A stretch of 64,000 nucleotides of DNA from a bacterium (GCA_016124895.1 WGMU01000064.1:1-64000), one strand, 5' to 3'. Shown: positions 35,507 to 45,445, counted from the first letter of the stretch. The notes: generated by a model not told the origin, from the sequence alone. Made by a program: numbers and translations.

Positions 35507-36505
35507 ATGAACAATTCCGCGCAACGCATGTGTCCGGACTGTGACTCTGATGTCACTCGACGGCGCTTTCTCCAGCAGGTCGGAGCGGGAGCTTTTGCTC
35601 TCGGGGCTGTTCCGTTCCTGGCGGGCGGTCGAGACGCCCTGGCAGCTCCGACTGCAACCAGTGCCGCTGAAACTGCTGTCAAGCGGCTTTACGAATCGCT
35701 GAACGAGAAGCAGTCGTCGGTCGTGTGCCTGCCGTTCAACCACGCTCTGCGGAAGAAGATCAACGCGAACTGGCGAATCACGGAGGCACGGATCAGCTCG
35801 GAATTTCTCTCGAACGAGCAGCTCGCGATTGTTGATGACGTCCTCAAAGGCATCACGAGCGAAGAGGGTTATGACAAGCTTCAGCGTCAGATGAAGGCGG
35901 ACGCTGGCGGCCTGCCGGGGTACTCGTTTGCGATCTTTGGCCTGCCGGGCACGGATCAATTCGAGTTCGAACTGACTGGTCGGCATCTGACGCTGCGAGC
36001 CGATGGCAACAGCGTACCTGGTGCTGCGTTCGGTGGCCCGATCGTTTACGGCCACGGCGTCGGAAAGCCGAGCCAGAACCTGTTTTTCAATCAGACGCAG
36101 CAGGTCAACAAAGTGTTTCAGGCACTCGATCCCGCGCAGGCAAAGCAGGCGCTTGTCGAATTCTCGCCGACAGAAGACGCAGTCGCTCTGCAGGGGCAAA
36201 AAGGAAAGTTCCCCGGCCTGGCTGTGTCTGACATGAGCAGCGATCAGCAGGAACTGGTTGAGCAGACGCTGAAGTCACTGCTGGGTGTTTACCGACCGGA
36301 AGACGTCGATGAGGCGCTGGCAGTGCTCAAGCAGGGCGGTGGCCTGAAGACGCTGCACATGGCCTACTATCAGGACAGCGATCTCGAAGACGACAAGGTC
36401 TGGGACGTGTGGCGCATCGAAGGTCCGTCGTTTGTCTGGCACTTCCGCGGTGATCCGCACGTTCACGCCTACATCAATATCGGGCTGAAAGAGCAGCAGG
36501 TCTGA
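35507..36505 (+). CDS. Tat-exported DUF3500 family protein
   Basis: A 332-residue exported protein. DVTRRRFLQQVGAGAFALGAVPFLAGG is a twin-arginine signal, so it probably folds in the cytoplasm before export. The mature part matches DUF3500 (YESLNEKQSSVVCLPFNH, GPIVYGHG, VWDVWRIEGPSFVWHFRGDPHVHAYIN). A CPDC pair precedes the Tat motif. ATG 35507 is taken because AGAGGA lies just before it; the frame to 35423 has no such site. A strong terminator follows. Confidence 0.85.
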   Translation: MNNSAQRMCPDCDSDVTRRRFLQQVGAGAFALGAVPFLAGGRDALAAPTATSAAETAVKRLYESLNEKQSSVVCLPFNHALRKKINANWRITEARISSEFLSNEQLAIVDDVLKGITSEEGYDKLQRQMKADAGGLPGYSFAIFGLPGTDQFEFELTGRHLTLRADGNSVPGAAFGGPIVYGHGVGKPSQNLFFNQTQQVNKVFQALDPAQAKQALVEFSPTEDAVALQGQKGKFPGLAVSDMSSDQQELVEQTLKSLLGVYRPEDVDEALAVLKQGGGLKTLHMAYYQDSDLEDDKVWDVWRIEGPSFVWHFRGDPHVHAYINIGLKEQQV

Positions 36506-36533
36506 CTGCGATCTTCCGCAATCCGCACTACTG

Positions 36534-36570
36534 CAACGTCGCGCGAGACAGTCTCACGCGACGTTGTTTT
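36534..36570 (+). terminator. Rho-independent terminator after the DUF3500 gene
   Basis: CAACGTCGCG (36534-36543) pairs with CGCGACGTTG (36557-36566), with GAGA/TCTC pairing inside, followed by TTTT and then GTTT. It lies 28 bases after the stop codon at 36505. Confidence 0.88.
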
Positions 36571-36641
36571 GTTTCGCGACGCGCATTTGCCCGCCATGCT
36601 GTGCCTCATGGAAACTTGCCACGGGAATCAGGAGACGATTG

Positions 36642-38021
36642 ATGCGTCGAAAAAACGTCACGGTCCGCAGCCTCTCACCACTGTTCGCGCTGCTGACTCT
36701 GGCAGGAACAGCGAACACCGTACTCGCGGCAGACGGGAAGTTCGACGTGCAATCGAACCTGCGGGCCGGCGCTGCAAAGGTCGACATCACCCCGGACAAG
36801 GTCGAGCAGTTTCCCGTCGTCGGCCATCGACGCAATGTGACCGGAGTTCGCGATCCACTGCGGGCAGGCGTGCTGATCCTCGATGACGGCGAAACGCGAG
36901 CCGCCATCGTGACGCTCGATACCATCAGTGCCTGGAACGATCTGGTAAAGCTCGCACGACAGCGGATTGAACGCGAAGCCGGTGTTCCGACGGGAAATAT
37001 TCTGATCGCCGCCTCGCATAATCATTCCGGGCCGGGATTCGATCCCGAGTCGCCCTGGGGTCGATCACTGCTCGACAGGCTGGGGACCGCAGCGAAGCAG
37101 GCGGCGGCGGACATGCGGGTTGTGAATGTCGGGTATGGTGAGGATCAAATCTCGTTCAGCATCAACCGCCGCAAGGTGATCAATGGCCGGGCCGTTGTGC
37201 GGCTCAATCCAGATGGTCCGAACGATCCGCGTGTCAAAGTGCTGCGGTTCGACGACGGCCAGTCGCTGACGCCAGTGGCCGTTGTGATGCACGCCGTCTG
37301 CCACCCGTGCTTTTTTACCTGGGGAGACAAAGGTTCGCCGCCTTATCCGAATGGCTATCCGCGAATGAGTGCGGACTTTCCCGGCGAAGCTCAATCGTTT
37401 GTCGAAATGTGCTACGGCGGCCAGACCCGGTCGCTGTTTCTGCAGGGCTGTGCGGGAGACATTCGGCCGAACCTTCCCGGTTATCCGTACCGCTGCGCTG
37501 ACGAAGCCGACATTCAGTGGGCCGGACGCGATCTGGGTGGAGCAGTCGTGCGAGCACTGGCCCGTAACGTCACTCGAGAAGAACTCCAGACGCGCGGCGA
37601 CTTCTACCCGATTCGCGTCGCGAGTTCTGTCGTCTCGCTGCCCGGCAAGACGGGGCGGATCGAGGCCGAACTGCAGGCGCTGAAAATCGGACCGTATCTG
37701 CTGCTGACGATGCCGGGCGAGCCGATGGTCGAATACGGCTTCAAACTGGAACGGGCTATTGCCGACCGCGCGGTCCCGATCATCGTCGGCTACGCAAACG
37801 GGCACGTCGGCTATATTGCGACGGCGGGAGCGTACGAAGTCGGCGGGTACGAACCGAACACGTCGAAGCTGGCCCCCGAAGCGGAAGAGATCATCCTGAC
37901 CGAATTGAGCCGCCTGGCCGATCGTGTTGTCGGCGACGTCTTCGAGTCATTCTCGAAGCACCCGAAGGACGTGAAGAAACGCGAAGCGATTGAGAAGGCA
38001 CGGCTCGACACGTCACAGTAG
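36642..38021 (+). CDS. Exported neutral/alkaline ceramidase-like hydrolase
   Basis: A 459-residue protein with an N-terminal signal peptide (SPLFALLTLAGTANTVLAAD). AGAAKVDITPDKVEQFPV is the opening of the neutral/alkaline non-lysosomal ceramidase N-terminal domain, and ILIAASHNHSGPGFD has the zinc-binding His residues; MHAVCHPCFF, FLQGCAGDIRPN and MPGEPMVEYGF continue the family. Planctomycetes have many such paralogues, some used on sulfated or other polymers, so the true substrate is uncertain. CAGGAGA before ATG 36642 supports the start. Confidence 0.88.
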   Translation: MRRKNVTVRSLSPLFALLTLAGTANTVLAADGKFDVQSNLRAGAAKVDITPDKVEQFPVVGHRRNVTGVRDPLRAGVLILDDGETRAAIVTLDTISAWNDLVKLARQRIEREAGVPTGNILIAASHNHSGPGFDPESPWGRSLLDRLGTAAKQAAADMRVVNVGYGEDQISFSINRRKVINGRAVVRLNPDGPNDPRVKVLRFDDGQSLTPVAVVMHAVCHPCFFTWGDKGSPPYPNGYPRMSADFPGEAQSFVEMCYGGQTRSLFLQGCAGDIRPNLPGYPYRCADEADIQWAGRDLGGAVVRALARNVTREELQTRGDFYPIRVASSVVSLPGKTGRIEAELQALKIGPYLLLTMPGEPMVEYGFKLERAIADRAVPIIVGYANGHVGYIATAGAYEVGGYEPNTSKLAPEAEEIILTELSRLADRVVGDVFESFSKHPKDVKKREAIEKARLDTSQ

Positions 38022-38119
38022 AGCGTCTTCCAGTGTTACGTTTCAGGTCCGCCTGACTCGTTTTTCGTATTTCCGCCGCGATCGTCGGCAGCAACCGGCT
38101 GCCGCGTCCAGGCTCTGCC

Positions 38120-39469
38120 ATGAATCGTCGAACCACCCTCAAAACCGGATTGCTGAGCTGGACTCCGTTCGCGCTGCCGTCGCTGGTTGCCAGCGTCGAG
38201 CCACCGTTTTCGACGCCGCGTGCCCGAGCCTGCCTGCTGCTCTACATGGACGGAGGCCCCAGCCACGTCGACCTGCTGGATATGAAGCCCCAGGCACCGG
38301 CGGAAATCCGCGGTCCGTTTCTGCCAATCGCGACCAGCGTGCCGGGTATTGCGGTCAGCGAACTGATGCCGAACCTCGCGCTGCAGATGCACCACGTCGT
38401 GCAGATTCGCTCCGTGCGTCATCAGGAGACGGTTCACGATCCAGCGGTTTATCAGACGCTGACCGGGTTCAAGCACTTCAGTTCGGCCGGCGGACTGAAA
38501 GTCGAAGACTCCGATCTGCCGCACATGGGCAGTGCGTTTCGGCGAGCGGATCCGCGGCCCGCGGTAATGCCGCCACTCGTCGAGATTCCCGGTCGGATGA
38601 AAATGCAGGACCGCGTACTTCCCGGTCAGAGTTCCGGCATTCTCGGCCCTTTCTGGGATCCGTTTCAGGTGGAAGTGACGCCGGCTGGTGATGTGATCCC
38701 GCCGCAATTCGACAGGTTGCAGGATGTCACTGACGGACGGCTGAAGGATCGCCGGTCACTGCTGGAAAAAGTGCAGTACGCGTCGGACGTCGAGTCGCGC
38801 GACGCCTCTCGGTTTCTGTCACTGCAGGAGCAGGCACTGAGCATTCTCGAACGGCCGTCGATGCAGACGGCGTTTGACCTCGATCGGGAATCGCCCGCCA
38901 CGCGCGACCGGTACGGGCGGCATCGGCACGGAACCTCGGTGCTGCTGGCACGCCGACTGCTCGAAGCCGGCGCGAGATTCGTCACCGTCTACTGGGGCAA
39001 AGAAGAACAGGACTGGGCGGACGGGAAACCACCACGGCTGGCCAACAATCCCTGGGATACGCACCGCAATCATTTTCCACTGGTGCGGGAGAGTCTGGTT
39101 CCACGGGCCGATCAGACACTCACGGCGCTGCTTGCCGACATGCACGACCGCGGCCTGCTCGACGAAACTCTGATCGTCTGGATGGGTGAGTTCGGCCGCA
39201 CGCCGCGCATCAACCGCCAGTGGGCCAGCCGCGATCACTGGCCGCACGCGTACACGGTCCTGATGGCTGGAGCGAAAACGCAAGGCGGCTCCGCCTTTGG
39301 TCGCACGGATCGGTACGCCGAATCTGTTGTCGACGATCCGGTTTCGCCAGCCGACCTGACGGCGACGATTTTCCAGACGCTGGGAGTCGATCCACGAACC
39401 GAAGTCCCCGCGTCCGACGGATCACCGTACCGCCTCTCGAACGGGCAACCAATCGAGGCGATCTTCTGA
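38120..39469 (+). CDS. DUF1501 exported protein
   Basis: A 449-residue protein of the DUF1501 (sulfatase-like fold) family. MNRRTTLKTGLLSWTPFALPSLVAS is a Tat-like signal with an RRTTLK pair. Family motifs: CLLLYMDGGPSHVDLLDMKP, VRHQETVHD, LLARRLLEAGARFVTVYWG and VWMGEFGRTPRIN. It lies 98 bases after the ceramidase-like gene on the same strand. In planctomycetes these genes usually pair with a DUF1553/cytochrome partner, which is absent here. Confidence 0.9.
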   Translation: MNRRTTLKTGLLSWTPFALPSLVASVEPPFSTPRARACLLLYMDGGPSHVDLLDMKPQAPAEIRGPFLPIATSVPGIAVSELMPNLALQMHHVVQIRSVRHQETVHDPAVYQTLTGFKHFSSAGGLKVEDSDLPHMGSAFRRADPRPAVMPPLVEIPGRMKMQDRVLPGQSSGILGPFWDPFQVEVTPAGDVIPPQFDRLQDVTDGRLKDRRSLLEKVQYASDVESRDASRFLSLQEQALSILERPSMQTAFDLDRESPATRDRYGRHRHGTSVLLARRLLEAGARFVTVYWGKEEQDWADGKPPRLANNPWDTHRNHFPLVRESLVPRADQTLTALLADMHDRGLLDETLIVWMGEFGRTPRINRQWASRDHWPHAYTVLMAGAKTQGGSAFGRTDRYAESVVDDPVSPADLTATIFQTLGVDPRTEVPASDGSPYRLSNGQPIEAIF

Positions 39470-39648
39470 CGATTGCAGCGTTGATCGGCCGAAGGTTCGC
39501 AATCGCAGTGTCGTAGCCGAACTCACCAGAGTTTGGACTTGCAATGATCTTCGGGTCGCTGGCCAAAGCCTCACGACTTCGGCTACCGCAGACCTGGAAC
39601 TGCTGACTGGCACCTGCTGCCACTTCCGACCCGAAATCACGACTCCTG

Positions 39649-40887
39649 CTACCGGTCGATTTCGCCCATCACGATATCAAGCGAACCGACGATGGCCGGG
39701 ATGTCGGCCAGCAGGAAGCCCTCGCACAGCGGAGCGGTCGGCGAGAGGTTGCAGAAGCAGGAACTCTTCGCCCGAGCACGCAGCGGTTCTGCCTGATCGT
39801 TACCGACAAAGTAAAAGCCCATCGCACCGCGGGGACATTCCGTTTCGAGATAGACCTCGTCCTTCGGCAGCTTCGTACTCATCTTGAACGGCACGCGGTA
39901 CTCGCCTTTAGCTGCCGGGTACTTCTCGATGGCCTGACGAACCAGGCGGATCGACTGCACGACTTCCATCATGCGGACAAAAAAGCGGCACCAGTTGTCA
40001 CCGAGCACGGCTTCACGTGGAGCGTCCTTGAACGGGGCGAACTGGACGTCAAACGAGTAACCGTCGTACATCCGCGTGTAGATCGGGTCGCCGTCGCGAC
40101 GAAGGTCGAAGTCAACGCCGCTGCCACGCAGGACCGGGCCGGTGCAGCCGTAATCGATGGCCATCTCGCGATCCATGATGCCCAGACCGGCGGTTCGTTT
40201 AATGAAGATGTGATTGCGGGTCAGAAGTGTGTGGTACTCCTTGATCCGCGGTTCGAGCCAGTTAAGAAACATCGTCACGGCGTCAAGCCATGAAACCTGT
40301 TCGTCCTGGCGGCGACCGGTCAGCGAGGCGAGGCCGGGCGGAATCGGAATCGACGTCGGCAGGTCGTGCGTCGCACCGCCAATGGTCAGGTAGCTGTAAG
40401 TCAGACGGGCACCGCAGACTTCCTCAAACAGGTCGAGGATGATTTCCCGCTCACGGAACGCGTACAGGAACGGGCTGAACGTGCCGAGGTCGAGACCATA
40501 AGCCCCCATGCCGACGAGATGACTGGCAATCCGGTTCAGTTCGGCGATGAGCACGCGTAGAACCATCGCCTTTTCCGGGACTTCCATACCGACGAGTTTT
40601 TCGACGGCCAGCGACATACCGAGATTCATATTCATCCCGGCGAGGTAGTCCATACGGTCGGTGTAAGGTATCCACTGAACCGGCGAGAGGTTCTCGCCAA
40701 TCTTTTCGGCACAGCGATGCAGGTACCCGAGATGCGGCGTCACTTCGTGAATGATCTCGCCATCAGTCCGCAGCAGCAGGCGGAGTACGCCATGCGTACT
40801 CGGGTGCTGCGGTCCCATATTCACCAGCATTTCGTCCGTACGGACGTCGAATTCGACAATGCGGGGGTCTTCGACTGTGACGCTCAT
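39649..40887 (-). CDS. nuoD: NADH-quinone oxidoreductase subunit D
   Basis: A 412-residue peripheral subunit of complex I at the quinone site. VNMGPQHPSTHGVLRLLL (His pair for quinone), HLGYLHRCAEKIGENL, ELNRIASHLVGMGAYGLDLG, CTGPVLRGSGVDFDLR and the C-terminal DIVMGEIDR are classic. The gene follows nuoC by 96 bases and is the last of this cluster. Confidence 0.97.
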   Translation of the reverse strand: MSVTVEDPRIVEFDVRTDEMLVNMGPQHPSTHGVLRLLLRTDGEIIHEVTPHLGYLHRCAEKIGENLSPVQWIPYTDRMDYLAGMNMNLGMSLAVEKLVGMEVPEKAMVLRVLIAELNRIASHLVGMGAYGLDLGTFSPFLYAFREREIILDLFEEVCGARLTYSYLTIGGATHDLPTSIPIPPGLASLTGRRQDEQVSWLDAVTMFLNWLEPRIKEYHTLLTRNHIFIKRTAGLGIMDREMAIDYGCTGPVLRGSGVDFDLRRDGDPIYTRMYDGYSFDVQFAPFKDAPREAVLGDNWCRFFVRMMEVVQSIRLVRQAIEKYPAAKGEYRVPFKMSTKLPKDEVYLETECPRGAMGFYFVGNDQAEPLRARAKSSCFCNLSPTAPLCEGFLLADIPAIVGSLDIVMGEIDR

Positions 40888-40983
40888 GAGACTGTCCGTT
40901 GAGCGGGTCGAGCCCGCGTGGATCAGGAATTTGTCTGTCTTGCGAAACGGCGTGCAGAACTTTGCAAGCAGGCAGCCGGTGCC

Positions 40984-41517
40984 TTACTTGCCGCGGATAC
41001 CGTGATACTCAAGCGGGAACTCGTAGTCCTTCCGCAGCGGATGGCCGACCCAGTCTTCTGCACACAGAATGCGGACCAGATTCGGATGTCCGACGAAGTT
41101 GATGCCGACAAGGTCGAACGCTTCCCGCTCGTGCCAGTCAGCGATTTTCCAGACACCGGAAACGGTCGGCACTTCCGGCAGTGAACCGACCTGGCCGTCC
41201 TTCCATCGTGCCAGGACGACTTTGACAGTGATCTTGTGCTTCAGGTTGTAGCTCGTCAGGTGGTAAACAACCTCGATGTGCGGCTCGTGACCGAACTTCT
41301 TCTGCTTCTTTTCGTCCGGCTCACAGTAGTCGACACCGCAGAGATTATTGAGGTGGTCGAACTGAGTTCGCTCGTCGGTCTTCAGAAACCGGGCGACATC
41401 GGCGATCGCATCCGGAGAGACTTCGACCCACGGGTCAATGGCTTCGAGATTTGCCCCGGCGATACGTTCTTTGCCGAACTGTTCAACAAGCAGGTTGAGA
41501 ATTTCTTCAGCTGTCAT
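40984..41517 (-). CDS. nuoC: NADH-quinone oxidoreductase subunit C
   Basis: A 177-residue separate NuoC (not fused to NuoD). [30 protein letters not shown] and the family hallmark [40 protein letters not shown] region are present. It follows nuoA after 152 bases; nuoB, which normally sits between them, is absent. Confidence 0.96.
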   Translation of the reverse strand: MTAEEILNLLVEQFGKERIAGANLEAIDPWVEVSPDAIADVARFLKTDERTQFDHLNNLCGVDYCEPDEKKQKKFGHEPHIEVVYHLTSYNLKHKITVKVVLARWKDGQVGSLPEVPTVSGVWKIADWHEREAFDLVGINFVGHPNLVRILCAEDWVGHPLRKDYEFPLEYHGIRGK

Positions 41518-41669
41518 TGATTGATTACCTGGCTGGCCGGGTATTGGACGAGTCCGGCTCGGATGGACTTCTCAGGTTGTTTCGAGTCACGGTTATGAGC
41601 GGGGCCTGCACAAGGCGTCGCATCGTTTCAGTGAGATCAGGCGACGAGTTTGAATGCGACAGACGTGAG

Positions 41670-42200
41670 CTATTCAGCAGTTCGGCCACTGTGTGGCGCT
41701 CGCTGAGCGCCGACGGAACGGACCCAATTCAGATCGCCACGTTTCCAGACATAGGCGAAGCCGACCAGCAGCACGCCAAAAAATACAAGGATATCCGCAA
41801 ATCCGACCCAACTGAGCGTTGTTGCAGTCTCGGCGGAAATGGCGGTCGCGGCGTCTGCCGTGCCCGGCGCCAGATTCAGTACCTTATCTGTCAGCTCAAT
41901 CCGCGCGGAATCGCTAAGCTGGCTGTCCGCAAGCTGAGTCGCTCCGCCGTACAGCGTGGCCCACGGGAAGAAGAACGCGACTTCAACATCGAACACAATG
42001 AACAGCAGCGCGACAGTGTAAAAACGCAGGTCAAACTGGACGTAGCTGGAACCGATCGTCGGCTCACCACATTCGTAAATCGCGTCTTTTTCCGGCGTGT
42101 GGTTGGTCGGGCGAACCAGGCGGCCGAGCAGCAGCGGAAGCATGACAAGCACCGTGCCGGCAAGACCGAACAAAACAAAGTGAAGCACCAGATCAGACAT
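41670..42200 (-). CDS. nuoA: NADH-quinone oxidoreductase subunit A
   Basis: A 176-residue membrane subunit with three helices: the first at 8-28, the second in FYTVALLFIVFDVEVAFFFPWA, the third near 125-147 (GFADILVFFGVLLVGFAYVW). DAIYECGEPTIGSS holds the conserved cysteine loop. The segment between helices 2 and 3 has an insertion of about 50 residues (LADSQLSDSARIELTDKVLNLAPG) compared with the roughly 120-147-residue family. Confidence 0.95.
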   Translation of the reverse strand: MSDLVLHFVLFGLAGTVLVMLPLLLGRLVRPTNHTPEKDAIYECGEPTIGSSYVQFDLRFYTVALLFIVFDVEVAFFFPWATLYGGATQLADSQLSDSARIELTDKVLNLAPGTADAATAISAETATTLSWVGFADILVFFGVLLVGFAYVWKRGDLNWVRSVGAQRAPHSGRTAE

Positions 42201-42250
42201 GAAAGCTCACCCTTCCGTCGGGGTGTTGGAGTTGTGTTCCAGAAAGCCGG

Positions 42251-42727
42251 TCAGGCGAGTGATTCTCCATCGAGCGAATCTGTGCCGCTGACCGATTCGG
42301 CCATCAGCGACTGTCGGCCAGCGAAGCCAGCGTCGAGTTCGTGCCAGAAATGCACGTCAGGTTCGCCGAGCTGCCAGCAGAGATAAACGACGCGGTCATC
42401 GAGCATCGCGGGAAAGTCGACGAGGCCACGAACCGGATCTTTGAAGTCGAGCCCCAGTTCCTGCAGCTCCTGAATGAACCCGGCCAACCGGCGTTCGTCA
42501 TTCCGCAGGTCCAGTTCGACCTGTTCCAGCTCATCCGAGTACAGCCGACCGGGTGAGGAGTTACCACGGAGTTTCCGCACGTGGTGCAATCGCGCGCGGC
42601 GGTCTTCGATGTCGCGATTCAGATCGACGATGTCCCGCACAATCGCCCGGACCAGCGGCAGACGCTGGTTAGCTTCTTCAACGGTGAACAGCTTGCGGAG
42701 GTTCTGATCAGCCGACATGGCAGACAT
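42251..42727 (-). CDS. DUF2203 family protein
   Basis: A small soluble protein of the DUF2203 family: KLFTVEEANQRLPLVRAIVRDIV, a helical middle, GLDFKDPVRGLVDFPAMLDDRVVYLCWQLGEPDVHFWHELDAGF. Function unknown. I place the start at ATG 42727 (MSAMSADQN), with ATG 42718 possible; a longer frame from a TTG at 42787 overlaps nuoI by four bases. It sits between nuoI and nuoA on the same strand, an uncommon position. Confidence 0.85.
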   Translation of the reverse strand: MSAMSADQNLRKLFTVEEANQRLPLVRAIVRDIVDLNRDIEDRRARLHHVRKLRGNSSPGRLYSDELEQVELDLRNDERRLAGFIQELQELGLDFKDPVRGLVDFPAMLDDRVVYLCWQLGEPDVHFWHELDAGFAGRQSLMAESVSGTDSLDGESLA

Positions 42728-42783
42728 CGCTTCAAAAAACTGACCAGTCGGCGCCCCGGCGCGGGGCAGCGGCCGACAGAGAT

Positions 42784-43320
42784 TCAAACTTCAAACGGAC
42801 TCGGTTCACCTTTCACCCACACCGGCTGATCGAGCACTTTCGATTCAGCCACTGCGGCCGGATTCAGCGTCGCGCGGCCCCACGCGACCTGCAGCGGCAG
42901 CTTCGCGTAATCAACAATACATCCATCACGGCTGAAGCAACTCAGGTCGTAATTCGAGCCCATGAAAATACAGTCGACGGGACACGGTTCGACGCACAGC
43001 GCACAAAACATGCACTTCGTATAATCAATGGCGAAGCCGTCAATACGGAACCCCTTGCCGACGGGGCTCTTCTCTTTCTCAATATAGATACAGTCAACCG
43101 GACAGGCTGCCGCGCACTTCTCACAGCCGATGCAGGTCGTCAGGTCGAAACGATGAAAGCCCCGGTAGCGAGCCTTCACCGGGACCGGAGTCTCAGGGTA
43201 CTCGTAGACTTCAGTAAACGTCCGACGGCGGTACGTCTTGATCATCGTCCACAGCGTGACCCACATGCCGTGAGCTACAGTGGCGATCGCTCGGTAGACG
43301 TCCAGAAACCAGTTAATCAT
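42784..43320 (-). CDS. nuoI: NADH-quinone oxidoreductase subunit I
   Basis: A 178-residue ferredoxin-like subunit carrying clusters N6a and N6b: [12 protein letters not shown] and [12 protein letters not shown] each give the CxxCxxCxxxCP pattern for a [4Fe-4S] cluster. An amphipathic N-terminal helix ([22 protein letters not shown]) anchors it to the membrane arm. First gene of this nuo fragment. Confidence 0.96.
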   Translation of the reverse strand: MINWFLDVYRAIATVAHGMWVTLWTMIKTYRRRTFTEVYEYPETPVPVKARYRGFHRFDLTTCIGCEKCAAACPVDCIYIEKEKSPVGKGFRIDGFAIDYTKCMFCALCVEPCPVDCIFMGSNYDLSCFSRDGCIVDYAKLPLQVAWGRATLNPAAVAESKVLDQPVWVKGEPSPFEV

Positions 43321-43898
43321 GTCGGCCTCTAAGGGTGTTTCGACCGAGTCATCGGGCAGGGAATACCGAGTACCGGCCCGGAAAATCCGCGCAGCAGCAC
43401 TCCGCTCTCGTGAGAGAGGGCAGGATTATATGAGGCCCCCCCGACCACGCAAGGCACCGGAAATCACGGCAGCACAATACTTTTCCGCCTTCAGGAAGCC
43501 GCATTCCCGATGTCACGCCGACTCTGAAATTGAGGACTGCAGGACTTTCTTGCCGGGCATATTCCGTTGGCCAGGTCCGAAAAGTGCGCAAGTCCAGAAC
43601 AGCAGGGATCGGAATCAACCGCTCCGCCTGCTGACCTCGCCGATTACGCCTCTATGGCAACCGTATCTCAACACTTGCACCGATCAGTCCGGGAACTGCA
43701 GCTTTTCTGTCGCAAGTCGATTTCAGCCAGCACTTGACTCCCGACACATCTGACACATCAATGGAACAACGCACGGCCTCACGTTGAGGCAGGCACCTGG
43801 ACGACGATACGATTGGACGCGGTAAATCAAACAACCGCGGCGCGGAACTGGCCGGCAGCGGAATCTGGCTTCGTCCGAAATGGATGACGAGGTGTGTG
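43321..43898. other. 578-bp divergent intergenic region
   Basis: Between nuoI (minus) and a DUF1501 gene (plus). Frames on both strands (for example 43349-43618 minus, 43319-43753 plus) show no family resemblance and look like chance frames. Both promoters should lie here; I cannot place them. Confidence 0.5.
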
Positions 43899-45281
43899 AT
43901 GCTGAGAATCAATGGGGAATCCACAGGAAAATACTGCGACGGCCACAGCCGGCGGAGCTTTCTGCAGGTGGGCATGAGCGGCCTGGGGACTCTGAGTCTC
44001 TCGCAGATTCTGCGGGCCAAAGAGGCTTCCGCGGCGGTAGCCGGCAGCTCGCAACGCGACACGTCTGTGATCCTGATCTGGCTCGACGGAGGACCCAGTC
44101 AGCACGACACCTACGATCCAAAACCGGACGCACCACCCGAGTATGCCGGCATCTGGCGCCCGATCAACACCTGCGTTCCGGGAATGGACATCACTGAAAT
44201 GTTCCCGCTGCAGGCACGTGTCGCGGATAAGTTTTCTCTGCTTCGCTCGGTCCATCACAACACGGGCGACCATTTTACCGGTGGCCACTGGATGCTGACT
44301 GGCCGTGGCGGAGTCAGCGGCGCTGCGAATGCTGGCAAGTACCCGTTCTTCGGCAGCGTCGCGACCAAACTGTCCGGACCTCGGCATCCGGGAATGCCGC
44401 CGCTGGTCGGAGTGCCTTACGGCATGAGCATCGGCCTGCGTCCCGGCTACTTCGGTGGTAACTATCTTGGTGTGCAGCACAATCCGTTTGAAGTCGGCAG
44501 CGATCCGAACTCGGACCGTTTCCAGGTGCAGAATCTCAATCTGCCGAAAGACCTGACAGTCAAGCGACTCGAAGATCGACGGCTGCTGCAGTCGGGGCTT
44601 GATACGCTCCGCCGAGAAGCTGACCAGTCAGGGATGCTCGCAGCGATGGACCGTTTCGATCTGCAGGCTTTCGATATGGTCTCCGGCGAGCGTGCCCGTA
44701 AGGCATTCGACATTTCAAGTGAAGATCCAAAGCTTCGCGATCGCTACGGCCGCAACTCGTGGGGCCAGAGTGTGTTACTTGCACGTCGACTCGTCGAAGC
44801 CGGAACGACGTTTGTGGCCTGCCACTTCGGCGGCTGGGACAGCCACTGGAACCATCAGACCACAATGGAGCGACATCTGCCGAACGTCGACATGGCGGTC
44901 AGTTCGCTGTTCGAGGATCTCGAACTGCGCGGAATGCTCGACAACGTTCTTGTCATGGTCATGGGTGAGTTCGGTCGTACGCCTAAGATGAACGACGGGG
45001 GCAACGGTGGCCCGCCACTCAGCCAGGGGACGCCCGGCCGCGACCACTGGGGCAACGCGATGTCGGTCCTGATGGGCGGCGGTGGACTGAAAGGTGGCCA
45101 GGTCGTCGGTTCCACAAACCGACTCGGCGAAGTTCCGCAGGACCGACCGCTGCGTCCCGGCGATATCCATCACACCGTCTTCCGCGTGCTCGGCGTCGAT
45201 CCGCACGTCGCCTTTCTCGACCACGCGGGGCGACCGGTTCCCGGGGTCGATCACGGCGCCGTGATCAGCGAGCTGATCTGA
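43899..45281 (+). CDS. DUF1501 Tat-exported protein
   Basis: A 460-residue DUF1501 protein. HSRRSFLQVGMSGLGTLSLS is a twin-arginine signal. ILIWLDGGPSQHDTYDPKPD, SVHHNTGDHFTGGHWMLTG, LLARRLVEAGTTFVACHFGGWDSH and VMVMGEFGRTPKMN are strongly conserved in the planctomycete family. ATG 43899 is chosen because ACGAGG lies eight bases before it; an upstream ATG at 43884 has no site. No partner DUF1553/1549 gene is adjacent. Role unknown, often proposed in polymer degradation. Confidence 0.9.
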   Translation: MLRINGESTGKYCDGHSRRSFLQVGMSGLGTLSLSQILRAKEASAAVAGSSQRDTSVILIWLDGGPSQHDTYDPKPDAPPEYAGIWRPINTCVPGMDITEMFPLQARVADKFSLLRSVHHNTGDHFTGGHWMLTGRGGVSGAANAGKYPFFGSVATKLSGPRHPGMPPLVGVPYGMSIGLRPGYFGGNYLGVQHNPFEVGSDPNSDRFQVQNLNLPKDLTVKRLEDRRLLQSGLDTLRREADQSGMLAAMDRFDLQAFDMVSGERARKAFDISSEDPKLRDRYGRNSWGQSVLLARRLVEAGTTFVACHFGGWDSHWNHQTTMERHLPNVDMAVSSLFEDLELRGMLDNVLVMVMGEFGRTPKMNDGGNGGPPLSQGTPGRDHWGNAMSVLMGGGGLKGGQVVGSTNRLGEVPQDRPLRPGDIHHTVFRVLGVDPHVAFLDHAGRPVPGVDHGAVISELI

Positions 45282-45383
45282 GGTGCCATCCTCCGATCGA
45301 CGCCGTGATGAGCCGCGCAGCGAAACTCGCGCAGAGTTTCGACGCAACGTTGAGGCTGCCGATTTCGTCTCGATCAGAAGACT

Positions 45384-45445
45384 GTGTGCCACTGGCTCTG
45401 CCAGTGAATGAGGGGACTTAAGCGCCGGCAAAGCCAGCGACACAC
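45384..45445. repeat. Palindromic REP-like element, copy 2
   Basis: The arms 45384-45406 and 45423-45445 are inverted copies matching at 18 of 23 positions; the left arm itself contains a hairpin, CACTGG-ctctg-CCAGTG. The arm begins gtgtgccactg, as in copy 1 at 20206. It lies between two convergent genes (DUF1501 and the FAD/Fe-S protein), a usual place for REP elements. Confidence 0.75.
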
